A DNA stretch of 64,000 nt from Chryseobacterium sp. S0630. Lineage in GTDB: Bacteria; Bacteroidota; Bacteroidia; Flavobacteriales; Weeksellaceae. The stretch lies in contig NZ_JAMZGF010000012.1 in NCBI RefSeq assembly GCF_024158915.1, positions 39,331-103,330 of the forward strand, read 5' to 3'. Positions 25,199 through 34,015 of the stretch are shown piece by piece. The position numbers and the translations under genes are program-made. The notes beneath the pieces were generated by a model. It worked only from the letters and a program-made list of their open reading frames with translations. It had not been told where the DNA came from and made no database searches. The stretch's first letter is position 1. Each line of letters starts with the position of its first letter.

Positions 25199-26614
25199 TT
25201 ATTTCCAGCCTCCGCCTAAAGCCTGATAAAGCTCTACGGCTGCTTTCATTTTACTGTATCTTGCATTAGAAATGTTAAGCTCAGCATTCAATGAATTCAC
25301 ACTGGCATTCAACACTTCAAGATAATTCGCCATACCATAGTTCACCAATTCCTGGGAATAGTCAACCGATTTTTTATAGGCATCCAGCTCTTTTTGTTTC
25401 AATTCAATGAATGAATCCTGAACAGAGAAAACTCTGATGGCATCCGAAACTTCTTTTCCCGCAGTCAGAACTGTTTTTCTGAAGTTTAAATAAGCAGTTT
25501 CTTTATTGGCTAGACTTACGTCATAGTTCGTCTGAATCTGTCTCTTATTTAAAATCGGCTGAGCCAGTCCAGCCACTACATTGGCAAATAAAGAGTTCAC
25601 ACTAAACAGGTGGTCAATATCTACCGACTGTACACCTCCGCTTCCTGTCAGTTTTAAAGTTGGATAAAACTGAGCTTTGGCAGCATTGGTCAGCTCAAAA
25701 GCATTCATTAGATTATACTCTGCTCTCATTACATCCGGACGGTTGGCCAGAAGTTGAGTCGGATAACCTAATTTCAAATCGATTGGAAGATTTTGCCCTT
25801 CCAATGTAGATCTTTCGATAGAGTGAGAAGGCTCTCCCATCAGAAGACTCATAGTATTTTCTAGCAACTGGATCTGTGTATCAATATCAATCAGTAATGA
25901 TTTGGCATTGAAAACAAGAGCCTCACTTTGCTGTACTGCTACTTCAGTAACTGTTCCGGAAGTTTTTAAAGCCTTAGTTGCTTCAAGGTTTTTCTCTCTT
26001 ACCGCAATGGTTTCTGAAATAATTCTCTTCTGTGCATCAAATGTCAACAATTGATAATATGCAGAAGCGATGGAAGATACCAAACTGCTTTTAACAGCTT
26101 TATGCGCTGCAACAGTCCCTAAATAAGCAGCCAGCTGTGCTTTCTCCTGTGCTTTTAATTTACCCCAGATATCCGCTTCCCATCCAATACTTGCCGTGAT
26201 GTCAAACTGATTCACATAACGTCTTGATCCGATAATCTGTCCAAACTGTGTATTGATAGACTGTGTCTGAAATGTATAGTTGGGTCCTATGGAAACAGTA
26301 GGCTGATAGGCTGCTTTGCTTTGTTTAAGATATGCTTCCGCAGAATTAATACTTTCCAAAGCAATTCTGATATCAAGATTGTTCTCCAGTGCTTTAGAAA
26401 TATGCCCCTGTAATATCGGATCCGTAAATATCTCTTTCCAAGAAATATCGGCAATACTAGCACTGTCCGAAGGAAGCATATCCGTACGGAACAGCTTTTC
26501 GTCTACAACATTCTTCGGTCTTTCATATTCTTTTCTTGCCATACAGGATGAAATGGCGCCGAGTATGAAAACTGAAAAAGTGATTCCTTTTATGATGTTT
26601 AATAAACTCTTCAT
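25199..26614 (-). CDS. RND efflux outer membrane factor (OprM/NodT-type lipoprotein)
   Basis: This is the TolC-like trimeric exit duct of an RND pump. The 471 residues carry a signal peptide and lipobox ISSC (near residue 24). Two internally repeated outer-membrane-efflux domains follow, with the family blocks NNLDIRIALESINSAEA, ANRPDVMRAEYNL and a NARYSKMKAAVELYQALGGGW end. It is the last gene of regulator-adaptor-pump-duct. The spacer to the pump (95 bases) holds a short inverted repeat. Confidence 0.93.
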   Translation of the reverse strand: MKSLLNIIKGITFSVFILGAISSCMARKEYERPKNVVDEKLFRTDMLPSDSASIADISWKEIFTDPILQGHISKALENNLDIRIALESINSAEAYLKQSKAAYQPTVSIGPNYTFQTQSINTQFGQIIGSRRYVNQFDITASIGWEADIWGKLKAQEKAQLAAYLGTVAAHKAVKSSLVSSIASAYYQLLTFDAQKRIISETIAVREKNLEATKALKTSGTVTEVAVQQSEALVFNAKSLLIDIDTQIQLLENTMSLLMGEPSHSIERSTLEGQNLPIDLKLGYPTQLLANRPDVMRAEYNLMNAFELTNAAKAQFYPTLKLTGSGGVQSVDIDHLFSVNSLFANVVAGLAQPILNKRQIQTNYDVSLANKETAYLNFRKTVLTAGKEVSDAIRVFSVQDSFIELKQKELDAYKKSVDYSQELVNYGMANYLEVLNASVNSLNAELNISNARYSKMKAAVELYQALGGGWK

Positions 26615-26627
26615 TATAAAAAATTAG

Positions 26628-26706
26628 AAATTAGATGTTAGAGGCCAGAAGTTAGATAGAGCTTTAGACTAATTTCTAAATATCTAACTTCTAACTTCTC
26701 TAATTA
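26628..26706. repeat. Inverted repeat of the AGAAGTTAGA type
   Basis: Left and right halves are near reverse complements: AATTAGAAATTAGATGTTAGA against TCTAACTTCTAACTTCTCTAATT, with GGCC between short arms. A related sequence is at 56870-56945. This looks like a dispersed hairpin element within the efflux operon. Confidence 0.55.
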
Positions 26707-26709
26707 ATT

Positions 26710-29700
26710 TTATTCTGCTAAATTGATATCTTCTTTTTTGATAGGTTTGATCTTCTCCTGCAGTGTTTCAAAAATCACATACAGAACCGGAATTACAAAT
26801 AATCCCAAAACAGTTCCTATCAATAGTCCGATTGCCGCACCCGTAGCGATAGATCTGTTACCTACTGCTCCAATTCCACTTGCCAGAACTAACGGCAATA
26901 AACCGAAAATAAAGGCGAATGATGTCATTAGAATAGGTCTCACCCTGGCTTTCGCTGCATTGATGGCTGACATTACAATGGTTTCACCGTGATGTCTTCT
27001 CTGAACAGCGAATTCAACAATAAGAATTGCATTTTTCGCCAGTAGTCCCACGAGCATGATCAGGGCAATCTGGAAGTAAATGTTATTTTCCAGTCCCATA
27101 ATCTTCTGGCCGAAGTAAGCTCCCATTACCCCAAGAGGAAGAGAAATAATAACAATCAGCGGAAGGATATAACTTTCATACTGCGCAGAAAGGATAAAGT
27201 AAACGAAGATCAAACTTAGTCCGAAAATCAGAAGTGTCTGAGATCCTGAATTTAATTCTTCTCTGGTTAACCCTGTAAATTCTACAGCATAGTTTTGATT
27301 CAGGGTTTCATCCGCCACTTGTTGTACAGCAGCAATCGCATCCCCGGAACTGTATCCGTCAGAGTTTGCTCCTGTCACCTTCACGGAAGTAAACAGGTTA
27401 TAACGGCTTACAGATTGTGGTCCATAGGCTTTTGTTAATGTTACAAACTGTGAGATTGGAGTCATGATCCCTGATCCTGTTCTCACATAGAGCTGATTCA
27501 GATTGTCAATATTCTTTCTGTTCTCAGGAAGAGCCTGAACCATCACCCTGAACTGCTTTCCATACTTGGTAAAGTCGGCAGTATAAATACCTCCAATATA
27601 CCCCTGCATAGTCGCCAGAATGTCGTTTACAGAAACCCCAAGCTGCTTGCTCAGAGGAACATTAATTTCCATCTGATACTGAGGATATTTTGTATTGAAT
27701 GAAGTCTGTGCAAACTGAATTTCCGGTCTCTGCATCAGCTTACCGATGAATTCATTCGTTTTAGCATCTAAATCAGCATATTCACCTCCAGACTTGTCCA
27801 GCAATACCATTTCAAAACCGGCACTGTTACCAAATCCCGGTACACTTGGCGGTTGGAAGAATACCACTTTAGCATCAGGAACAGATCCTACGATTCCAAA
27901 TAATTTTTTGGTGATATCTTCAGAAGTCTGTCCGTCTTTTTTTCTTTCTTCGAATGGTTTTAGTTTCACAAAGGCAAGACCGTTGTTACTTCCGTTTCCG
28001 GATAAGAATCCTCTACCCGTAGAAATTGTTACATTCTGTACTCCCGGAACTTTTAATGCTTTTGCCTGAAGTGTTTTCAGAGCATTATACGTTCTTTCCA
28101 TAGAGGCTCCCGGAGGAAGCTGAACATCTGTAAAGATAATCCCTCTGTCTTCTGTAGGTACAAAACCTTTCTTCATGCTGCTGCTTGCCCAGAATAAGAT
28201 CCCTCCGGTAACAGCAAAAATAATTAAGGTAACCCATTTATGTCTTAACAAGAATACAAATCCTCTTCCGTAACGCTCAGTAGTTGTTTTAAAAGCAATA
28301 TTAAACTTATAGAAAAACTTCTGTAACAGATTCAGGCTTTGATACTCTTTATGATGCTCTGCGTGAGGTTTCAGGAATAATGAACATAAAACCGGACTCA
28401 GCGTTAATGCGTTAATAGCAGAAATGATGATGGCAATGATCAGCGTAATACCAAACTGCTGGTAGAATACCCCTGTAGGACCAGTAATAAACGTTACAGG
28501 AATAAATACTGCCGCCATTACCAAAGTAATAGAAATAATAGCTCCTGTAATCTCATCCATTGCTTCTACTGTGGCTTTTTTAGCATCAGAAATACCATGT
28601 TCCATCTTGGCATGAACAGCCTCGACGACGACAATGGCATCATCCACCACAATACCAATAGCAAGTACCAATGCAAATAAGGTTAAGAGGTTCAATGAAT
28701 ATCCGAAGAGATTCAGGAAGAAGAACGCCCCCACAATAGATACCGGAACCGCAATGGCCGGAATCAGCGTAGATCTGAAGTCCTGAAGGAAAATATACAC
28801 TACAATAAATACCAGAATGAAGGCTTCGATCAGGGTATGTACTACCTTTTCAATAGAAGCTTCCAGGAATTCGTTGGTATCAAAGTTAAAAGTATACTTT
28901 ACACCTTTTGGAAAAGTTCCCTCCGCAGATTTCAGATAGGCTTTGATATTTTTAATAATCTCCTGTGCATTAGATCCCGGCGTCTGGAAGATCCCCATAC
29001 TGATGGAAGGATTGTTTCCGTTCTCCCCGATTCCTGTATAAGACTGTCCTGCCAGTTCTACTTTGGCAACGTCTTTCAGCATCAGGTTTTGTCCGTTTGC
29101 AAGAGATTTGATGATGATATTATCGTACTGTTCTTTATCGTTGAATTTACCTACATATTTGATGATATATTCAAAAGAACTTCCACTGTTTTGTCCGATA
29201 GAACCTGCAGCAGCTTCTCTACTCTGCTCATTGATAGCATTGGTAACATCCGTAGGAGTTACACTGTAGGCAGCCATTTTTGCAGGATCCAACCAGATTC
29301 TCATGGAATAGTTTTTACCACCGAATACGTTGGCATCCCCTACACCATTTACCCTTTTCAGGTTCGGAATAATGTTGATATTCAAAAAGTTCTGAAGGTA
29401 TACGTCATCCAAATCTTTATTTTCAGAATAGAAAGACATATACATCAGGGCACTGGTCTGCTGCTTCTGGGTTACAACCCCTGAACGTGTTACTTCAGAT
29501 GGCAAAAGAGGTGTTGCTCTCGCTACACGGTTCTGTACGTTTACCGCTGCAATATCCGGGTCTATTCCTTGCTTAAAGAAAACCTGGATCTGAGCAGAAC
29601 CGTCATTCCCGGCACTGGAAGTGATATAATCCATACCTTCCACTCCGTTGATCTGTTCTTCCAAAGGGACTACCACACTTTTCATCACCGTCTCAGCATT

Positions 29701-29856
29701 GGCTCCCGTATAGTTCGCGGAAACACTTACCGTAGGCGGCGCAATATCCGGATACTGTGTAACCGGTAACGAGATCAGCCCTAGCACACCGAGAATCACA
29801 ATCAAAATTGAGATTACGGTAGATAAAACCGGTCTGTTAATAAAGTTTTTTATCAT
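26710..29856 (-). CDS. RND multidrug efflux permease (AcrB/HAE1 type)
   Basis: This proton-driven inner membrane pump exports hydrophobic drugs. Its 1048 residues have the duplicated topology of twelve helices with two large periplasmic loops. Clear blocks are MIKNFINRPVLSTVISILIV (start), the proton-relay pair in GIVVDDAIVVVEAVHAKM near residue 405, and GLLAKNAILIVEFA with the relay lysine region. It overlaps the adaptor by one base (ATGA-type coupling). It is part of a four-gene efflux operon. Confidence 0.95.
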   Translation of the reverse strand: MIKNFINRPVLSTVISILIVILGVLGLISLPVTQYPDIAPPTVSVSANYTGANAETVMKSVVVPLEEQINGVEGMDYITSSAGNDGSAQIQVFFKQGIDPDIAAVNVQNRVARATPLLPSEVTRSGVVTQKQQTSALMYMSFYSENKDLDDVYLQNFLNINIIPNLKRVNGVGDANVFGGKNYSMRIWLDPAKMAAYSVTPTDVTNAINEQSREAAAGSIGQNSGSSFEYIIKYVGKFNDKEQYDNIIIKSLANGQNLMLKDVAKVELAGQSYTGIGENGNNPSISMGIFQTPGSNAQEIIKNIKAYLKSAEGTFPKGVKYTFNFDTNEFLEASIEKVVHTLIEAFILVFIVVYIFLQDFRSTLIPAIAVPVSIVGAFFFLNLFGYSLNLLTLFALVLAIGIVVDDAIVVVEAVHAKMEHGISDAKKATVEAMDEITGAIISITLVMAAVFIPVTFITGPTGVFYQQFGITLIIAIIISAINALTLSPVLCSLFLKPHAEHHKEYQSLNLLQKFFYKFNIAFKTTTERYGRGFVFLLRHKWVTLIIFAVTGGILFWASSSMKKGFVPTEDRGIIFTDVQLPPGASMERTYNALKTLQAKALKVPGVQNVTISTGRGFLSGNGSNNGLAFVKLKPFEERKKDGQTSEDITKKLFGIVGSVPDAKVVFFQPPSVPGFGNSAGFEMVLLDKSGGEYADLDAKTNEFIGKLMQRPEIQFAQTSFNTKYPQYQMEINVPLSKQLGVSVNDILATMQGYIGGIYTADFTKYGKQFRVMVQALPENRKNIDNLNQLYVRTGSGIMTPISQFVTLTKAYGPQSVSRYNLFTSVKVTGANSDGYSSGDAIAAVQQVADETLNQNYAVEFTGLTREELNSGSQTLLIFGLSLIFVYFILSAQYESYILPLIVIISLPLGVMGAYFGQKIMGLENNIYFQIALIMLVGLLAKNAILIVEFAVQRRHHGETIVMSAINAAKARVRPILMTSFAFIFGLLPLVLASGIGAVGNRSIATGAAIGLLIGTVLGLFVIPVLYVIFETLQEKIKPIKKEDINLAE

Positions 29857-31043
29857 TAGAATTTCGGTTTTATAGATTGAACAAGACTATCCATTTTAAT
29901 TGGCTTCGGCTTCACAGCAGTTCCCGGTTTCAGACCTCCGATACCGGCTGCAATAACCGTTTCTCCTTTATTAACTCCTGATTTAAGAAGAGCCATATTG
30001 TCAATTCTGTCGATAACATTTACAACAACGTTTCTGGCAGTATCGCCTTTTTCTACTTTGTATACGTAAACGATACCTTGTTGCTCATAAGTAGCACTTT
30101 CGGGTACAACAAGAACATTATCGTAATGCTGAGGGAATCTGATGGTTCCACTGTTACCATTACTTAATAATTTCTGAGCATTCGAGAAAGCAACTCTGAA
30201 CTGGATAGTTCCGGTTGTAGGATCAATCTGACCGGTAATGGCTTCAATTCTCCCTTTTTCAGGATAAAGACTTCCATTGGCTAACTGAAGTTCCACCATG
30301 GGTAAGTTTTTAATTTTCTCAGGCATAGATGCACCCGGAGATTTTTCAAGGAAATCAAAATATTCCTTTTCATTCATCGCGAAGTAAGCATAGATCTCAG
30401 ACGTATCTGAAATTGTTGTCAGAGGTGTCTGATCAGACGGCCCTACCAAACTTCCTACTTTTAATGGCAGTCTTCCGATCACCCCAGAAATAGGAGCACG
30501 AATGATAGAATATTCAATATTGGCTTCTACTCCTTTATAATTCGCTTCAGCCTGTCTTTTGGCAGCATTTGCCTGTTGAAGCTGAGCCTGAGCCTGAGCC
30601 AACTGAGCCTGGGCAGTCTGTAGCTGTACGTTGCTGATGATATTTTTCTGAACCAGAGGTTTTAGTTTGTTTACTTCAACCTGTGCTGCATTTACAGAAG
30701 CCTGAGCCGCTGCAACACTGGATGCTGCTGCACCTATTCCTGCTTTGGAAGCTGCTGCATTTTCGTTCAGGATATTGGTTTCCAAACGGAACAAAGGCTG
30801 CCCTTTGGTAACATATTGTCCTTCATCTACCAATACCTGGGTAATATACCCTTGTATTTTTGCACGTACATCATTGTTTACTCTACCCTGAATGGTAGCC
30901 GGAAACGTCTGATAACCCACTATATTTTTTGACTCCACGGAAACAACCGGATACGGCTTGGCACCATCCTGTTTCGGAGCTTCTTTTTTGCAGGCTGTCA
31001 GTGAAAACGCTGCAATGGAAAGTATAACTAGCTTATTATTCAT
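29856..31043 (-). CDS. RND efflux periplasmic adaptor (MFP/AcrA type) lipoprotein
   Basis: The adaptor links pump and duct. The 395-residue protein has lipobox LTAC with C18. A biotinyl-lipoyl half begins at VRAKIQGYITQVLVDEGQYV. A coiled-coil hairpin follows, rich in Ala and Gln (AQAQLAQAQAQLQQANAAKRQAE, about residues 145-167). Then come the second lipoyl half (SIIRAPISGVIGRL) and beta-barrel domains. It starts one base after the regulator gene stops. Confidence 0.95.
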   Translation of the reverse strand: MNNKLVILSIAAFSLTACKKEAPKQDGAKPYPVVSVESKNIVGYQTFPATIQGRVNNDVRAKIQGYITQVLVDEGQYVTKGQPLFRLETNILNENAAASKAGIGAAASSVAAAQASVNAAQVEVNKLKPLVQKNIISNVQLQTAQAQLAQAQAQLQQANAAKRQAEANYKGVEANIEYSIIRAPISGVIGRLPLKVGSLVGPSDQTPLTTISDTSEIYAYFAMNEKEYFDFLEKSPGASMPEKIKNLPMVELQLANGSLYPEKGRIEAITGQIDPTTGTIQFRVAFSNAQKLLSNGNSGTIRFPQHYDNVLVVPESATYEQQGIVYVYKVEKGDTARNVVVNVIDRIDNMALLKSGVNKGETVIAAGIGGLKPGTAVKPKPIKMDSLVQSIKPKF

Positions 31044-31044
31044 T

Positions 31045-31500
31045 TTATAGTTTATTAAGAGATTCCTGAATATTTTCTATGTTTTTATTTAAGAGTGCTT
31101 TGTAAACTTCTATTCTTTCGTTGTATCCATCATCTTTACTTTTTTTAAAATTGTTTAAATCATCTAATAGTCTTAATTCGTCCTGCATCTTTTGGACAAT
31201 TTTTTCGAATCGTATTTTCTTGTATTCATCATTGATGAAAAAATACCGTTTCCGCTCATCCATTTTGTTATGGTCTACGATAAGCTGGGCATTGAGCAGT
31301 AATGAAATACTGGTAGAAACAGAGCTTTTGCTCGCAGAGAGCACTTCAACAAATTCGTCAAAAGTAATTCCTACTTTCTCATAGTCGAAAAGAAGGTAGG
31401 AATAAATTTTTGATGCTAAAGGGGGTAAGCTGAACACGGTGCCATAGAATTTTACGGCATCTTGAAAAATTTTTTCATCAATTTCTATACTTTGGTGCAT
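31045..31500 (-). CDS. MarR-like (GbsR-type) regulator of the RND operon
   Basis: The 151-residue protein has a winged helix: PLASKIYSYLLFDYEKVGITFDEFVEVLSASKSSVSTSISLLLNAQLI spans about residues 27-75, and the wing contains KMDERKRYFFI. The C-terminal helices probably dimerise. It is the first gene of the efflux operon, one base before the adaptor, so self-control of the pump is likely. The promoter at 31517-31524 overlaps a 15-base imperfect palindrome. Confidence 0.85.
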   Translation of the reverse strand: MHQSIEIDEKIFQDAVKFYGTVFSLPPLASKIYSYLLFDYEKVGITFDEFVEVLSASKSSVSTSISLLLNAQLIVDHNKMDERKRYFFINDEYKKIRFEKIVQKMQDELRLLDDLNNFKKSKDDGYNERIEVYKALLNKNIENIQESLNKL

Positions 31501-31516
31501 AATATAAAAATTTGAA

Positions 31517-31543
31517 CAAAAGTAGAAATTAGTTCAGAACCAA
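31517..31543 (-). promoter_or_regulatory. Promoter and candidate operator of the RND operon
   Basis: TACTTTTG (31524-31517) is a perfect -7 element. The imperfect palindrome TTAGTTCAGAACCAA (31529-31543) covers the -33 region, where TTG lies 16 bases upstream (slightly short). The MarR-like protein encoded next is the obvious candidate ligand. Confidence 0.5.
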
Positions 31544-31616
31544 ACGAACAAACCTGATAGAGTTTATAAATACAGGGCGTTTTAAAAATTCAATGAAAGT
31601 TGATTTAACTTTTTGA

Positions 31617-32129
31617 TTAAATTATAATCTTCTCAAAAGCTTTCCTCATTCCGTCTCTCAAAAGAACTTCTCCACAATAGGAGTAACCTCTTCCTTCAAG
31701 GATTTTCAACATGGCAATATTGTCATGGTTCGTATCCACTTTAATACTTTGAATTCCATGGGATTTGGTAAATTCTTCAATCTTATCAAAAAGTTTTTTA
31801 ACCATACCCTGCCCTGCAAATTTTTCATCTACAGCCACTCTGTGAACTACAACAAATTCACCATCACTTAACCATGCTCCTTCAATGGTGCTGTAAGCGG
31901 GTTCATCATTCATAATAAGTGCTGCATATACTGCAATCTCGCCATCAATTGTCATAACGTGACCAAATCCTTTCGCAATATCGCTTTCCACTGTCCCGAG
32001 ATTAGGGTATCCGTTCTGCCATTGGGTACTTCCATCCTGTCTTCTTCTTTCAATGGACTGCTGGATGATTTCCCAAATAATGTTTCTGTCTTCAATTTCC
32101 GCTTGTCTTAGTTTAATCTCCGGATTCAT
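31617..32129 (-). CDS. GNAT N-acetyltransferase
   Basis: The 170-residue protein has the GNAT strand VVHRVAVDEKFAGQGMVKKLF (about 93-113), with the acetyl-CoA loop AGQGMVKK. HGIQSIKVDTNHDNIAMLKILEGRGY is the usual C-terminal motif. It is a single gene upstream of the efflux operon, separated by a 116-base gap and reading the same way. The substrate is unknown. Confidence 0.85.
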   Translation of the reverse strand: MNPEIKLRQAEIEDRNIIWEIIQQSIERRRQDGSTQWQNGYPNLGTVESDIAKGFGHVMTIDGEIAVYAALIMNDEPAYSTIEGAWLSDGEFVVVHRVAVDEKFAGQGMVKKLFDKIEEFTKSHGIQSIKVDTNHDNIAMLKILEGRGYSYCGEVLLRDGMRKAFEKIII

Positions 32130-32215
32130 GTTGTAAAATTTGATTAAAAGATTGATGTAAGAATTAAAAGAGTTACTGCTTGTTCAATTCTTAAATCAAT
32201 GGTTTATAATTAATT

Positions 32216-32252
32216 AAAAAACCGAAAATTAATTAAAATTAATTTTCGGTTC
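32216..32252. terminator. Terminator hairpin
   Basis: ACCGAAAATTAA (32221-32232) pairs with TTAATTTTCGGT (32239-32250), flanked by A and T runs. It lies between the DUF2007 gene stop and the GNAT start. Confidence 0.75.
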
Positions 32253-32283
32253 GAAGTAGTAAAATTTAAAATTATGAAATTGT

Positions 32284-32514
32284 TTATTGATTTTCACTTT
32301 GTTGAAGGTAAGCATCAATAATTTCAAATGCTTTTTTTTCTTCTTCCAGATCTACCATTACTTTCAGCGAAGTGGCTGTTGGCGTAGTGGTAAACGTAAG
32401 ATAGTTATTTTCAACGGTATTTGCAATTTGCGCATCATCCAATTTAGACTTAACCAACTGAATTTCTGAAGGGTTATCACTTACATAAACTGATACTCTC
32501 GTACTTCTTTCCAT
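32284..32514 (-). CDS. DUF2007 family protein
   Basis: The 76-residue cytosolic protein matches the DUF2007 (putative signal-transducing) pattern: VYVSDNPSEIQLVKSKLDDAQI, then VMVDLEEEKKAFEII. Members resemble the regulatory PII-like ferredoxin fold, with no proven function. It lies 61 bases downstream of the lysine aminotransferase and may be cotranscribed with it. Confidence 0.8.
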   Translation of the reverse strand: MERSTRVSVYVSDNPSEIQLVKSKLDDAQIANTVENNYLTFTTTPTATSLKVMVDLEEEKKAFEIIDAYLQQSENQ

Positions 32515-32575
32515 ATTCTAATTGTTTGAGTATCTAAATATACGATGTTTTTTTCAAAATTACAAATCCCGGGTT

Positions 32576-33901
32576 TTAAATTTTATTAATATTGTTTTCA
32601 ATTTTATCTAAAGCAAGTTGGATTTCTTCTTTAGTAACATTCAAGTGAGGTCTGAAACGAAGAGACTGATCTCCACAAGGAAGAATGATTAATCCGTCAT
32701 TGAAAAGCTCATTCATCAGGTGGTTTCTCTGCTCTGCAGTAGGAAGATCAATAGCACACATCAAGCCTCTTCCTCTTGCGTTTGAAATTTTTTCAGGATA
32801 TTTTTCAGCAAGAGCTTTTAAGCTTTCCAGTAAGAAGTCTCCAACTACTCTTGCGTTTTCAACAAGATTTTCTTTCTCAATCACTTCCATTACCAACTGG
32901 AAACGAAGCATATCGATAAAGTTTCCTCCGAATGTAGAATTGATTCTTGAGCTTTCTCTGAAAACATTGTTCGGAACCTGATCAAACTTCTCTTTATTGG
33001 CTAAAACCCCACAAACCTGAGCTTTTTTCCCGAAAGAAATGATATCCGGTTTTGCTGTAAAATGCTGGAAAGCCCACATTTTCCCTGTAATAGCAATACC
33101 TGTCTGAACTTCATCAAAAATAAGTAAGATTTCGTTATCATCACAGATTCTTCTTAATCCTAATAAGAATTCGTCTCTGAAATGATTGTCACCTCCTTCA
33201 GCCTGAATAGGTTCAATGATGATACAAGCCACTTTATCAGGGTGCATCAAAATTGCCTCTTCAATCTGAAGTAAAGCAAGATTTTCATTTTTGATGGTTT
33301 CTTCAAGGTTTTCTTCAGTAATCGGGAATTTTAATTTTGGATTTAAAATTCTCGGCCAGTTAAACAGCGGGAAATATTGGTACTTTCTTGGGTCAGAAGT
33401 ATTGGTTAAGCTCAAAGTATAACCACTTCTTCCGTGGAAAGCCTGTTTGAAGTGAATACAGATTCCAGCTTCAGTATCTAATCCTTTTTCAAAGTTTTTG
33501 CGGGTTTTCCAGTCGAAACATGCCTTCATTGCATTTTCAACTCCCATTGTTCCGCCTTCGATAAAGAAAGCGTATTGTAATTCTTCAGGGATAACTACTC
33601 TTTCAAATACTTCAAGGAAATGAGCGTATTCTTCTGAGTAAACGTCAGCCAAAGTAGGTTTGTTCACCGCCATTCTTCCCAACCATTCTGATCTTTCAAC
33701 AAGATAAGGGTGATTGTATCCGATGGATGCTGATGCAAACATAGAGAACATATCCAGGTATTCTCTGTCTGTCAGTTTATCATAAAGCCAAGATCCGTGT
33801 GATTTTTCAATATCCATCACAAAATCGAAACCGTCTGCCAACACATGTTTTCCTACTGTTTCTTTTACTTTATTTGCTTTTATATCTAATGTGTGTTCCA
33901 T
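32576..33901 (-). CDS. lat: L-lysine 6-aminotransferase
   Basis: This PLP enzyme moves the epsilon-amino group of lysine to 2-oxoglutarate, giving 2-aminoadipate 6-semialdehyde (or its cyclic form). The 441-residue sequence has the subgroup-II aminotransferase plan: EGGTMGVENAMKAC (115-128), HGRSGYTLSLTNT (156-168), FDEVQTG with D263, and the PLP lysine in FGKKAQVCG (K292 or K293). The FGKKAQVCG form is typical of lysine-epsilon rather than ornithine aminotransferases. The ALDH7 dehydrogenase gene 114 bases upstream does the next step. Confidence 0.93.
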   Translation of the reverse strand: MEHTLDIKANKVKETVGKHVLADGFDFVMDIEKSHGSWLYDKLTDREYLDMFSMFASASIGYNHPYLVERSEWLGRMAVNKPTLADVYSEEYAHFLEVFERVVIPEELQYAFFIEGGTMGVENAMKACFDWKTRKNFEKGLDTEAGICIHFKQAFHGRSGYTLSLTNTSDPRKYQYFPLFNWPRILNPKLKFPITEENLEETIKNENLALLQIEEAILMHPDKVACIIIEPIQAEGGDNHFRDEFLLGLRRICDDNEILLIFDEVQTGIAITGKMWAFQHFTAKPDIISFGKKAQVCGVLANKEKFDQVPNNVFRESSRINSTFGGNFIDMLRFQLVMEVIEKENLVENARVVGDFLLESLKALAEKYPEKISNARGRGLMCAIDLPTAEQRNHLMNELFNDGLIILPCGDQSLRFRPHLNVTKEEIQLALDKIENNINKI

Positions 33902-34015
33902 AATAAATTTGTAGTGTGATTTAATAAATGAATGATTAAATGACGCTAATAATACAGCATTTAACCATTCAGGTTATTAATTTTTTTGTTTTTTTGAATA
34001 CTTTAAGTAAAGCTT

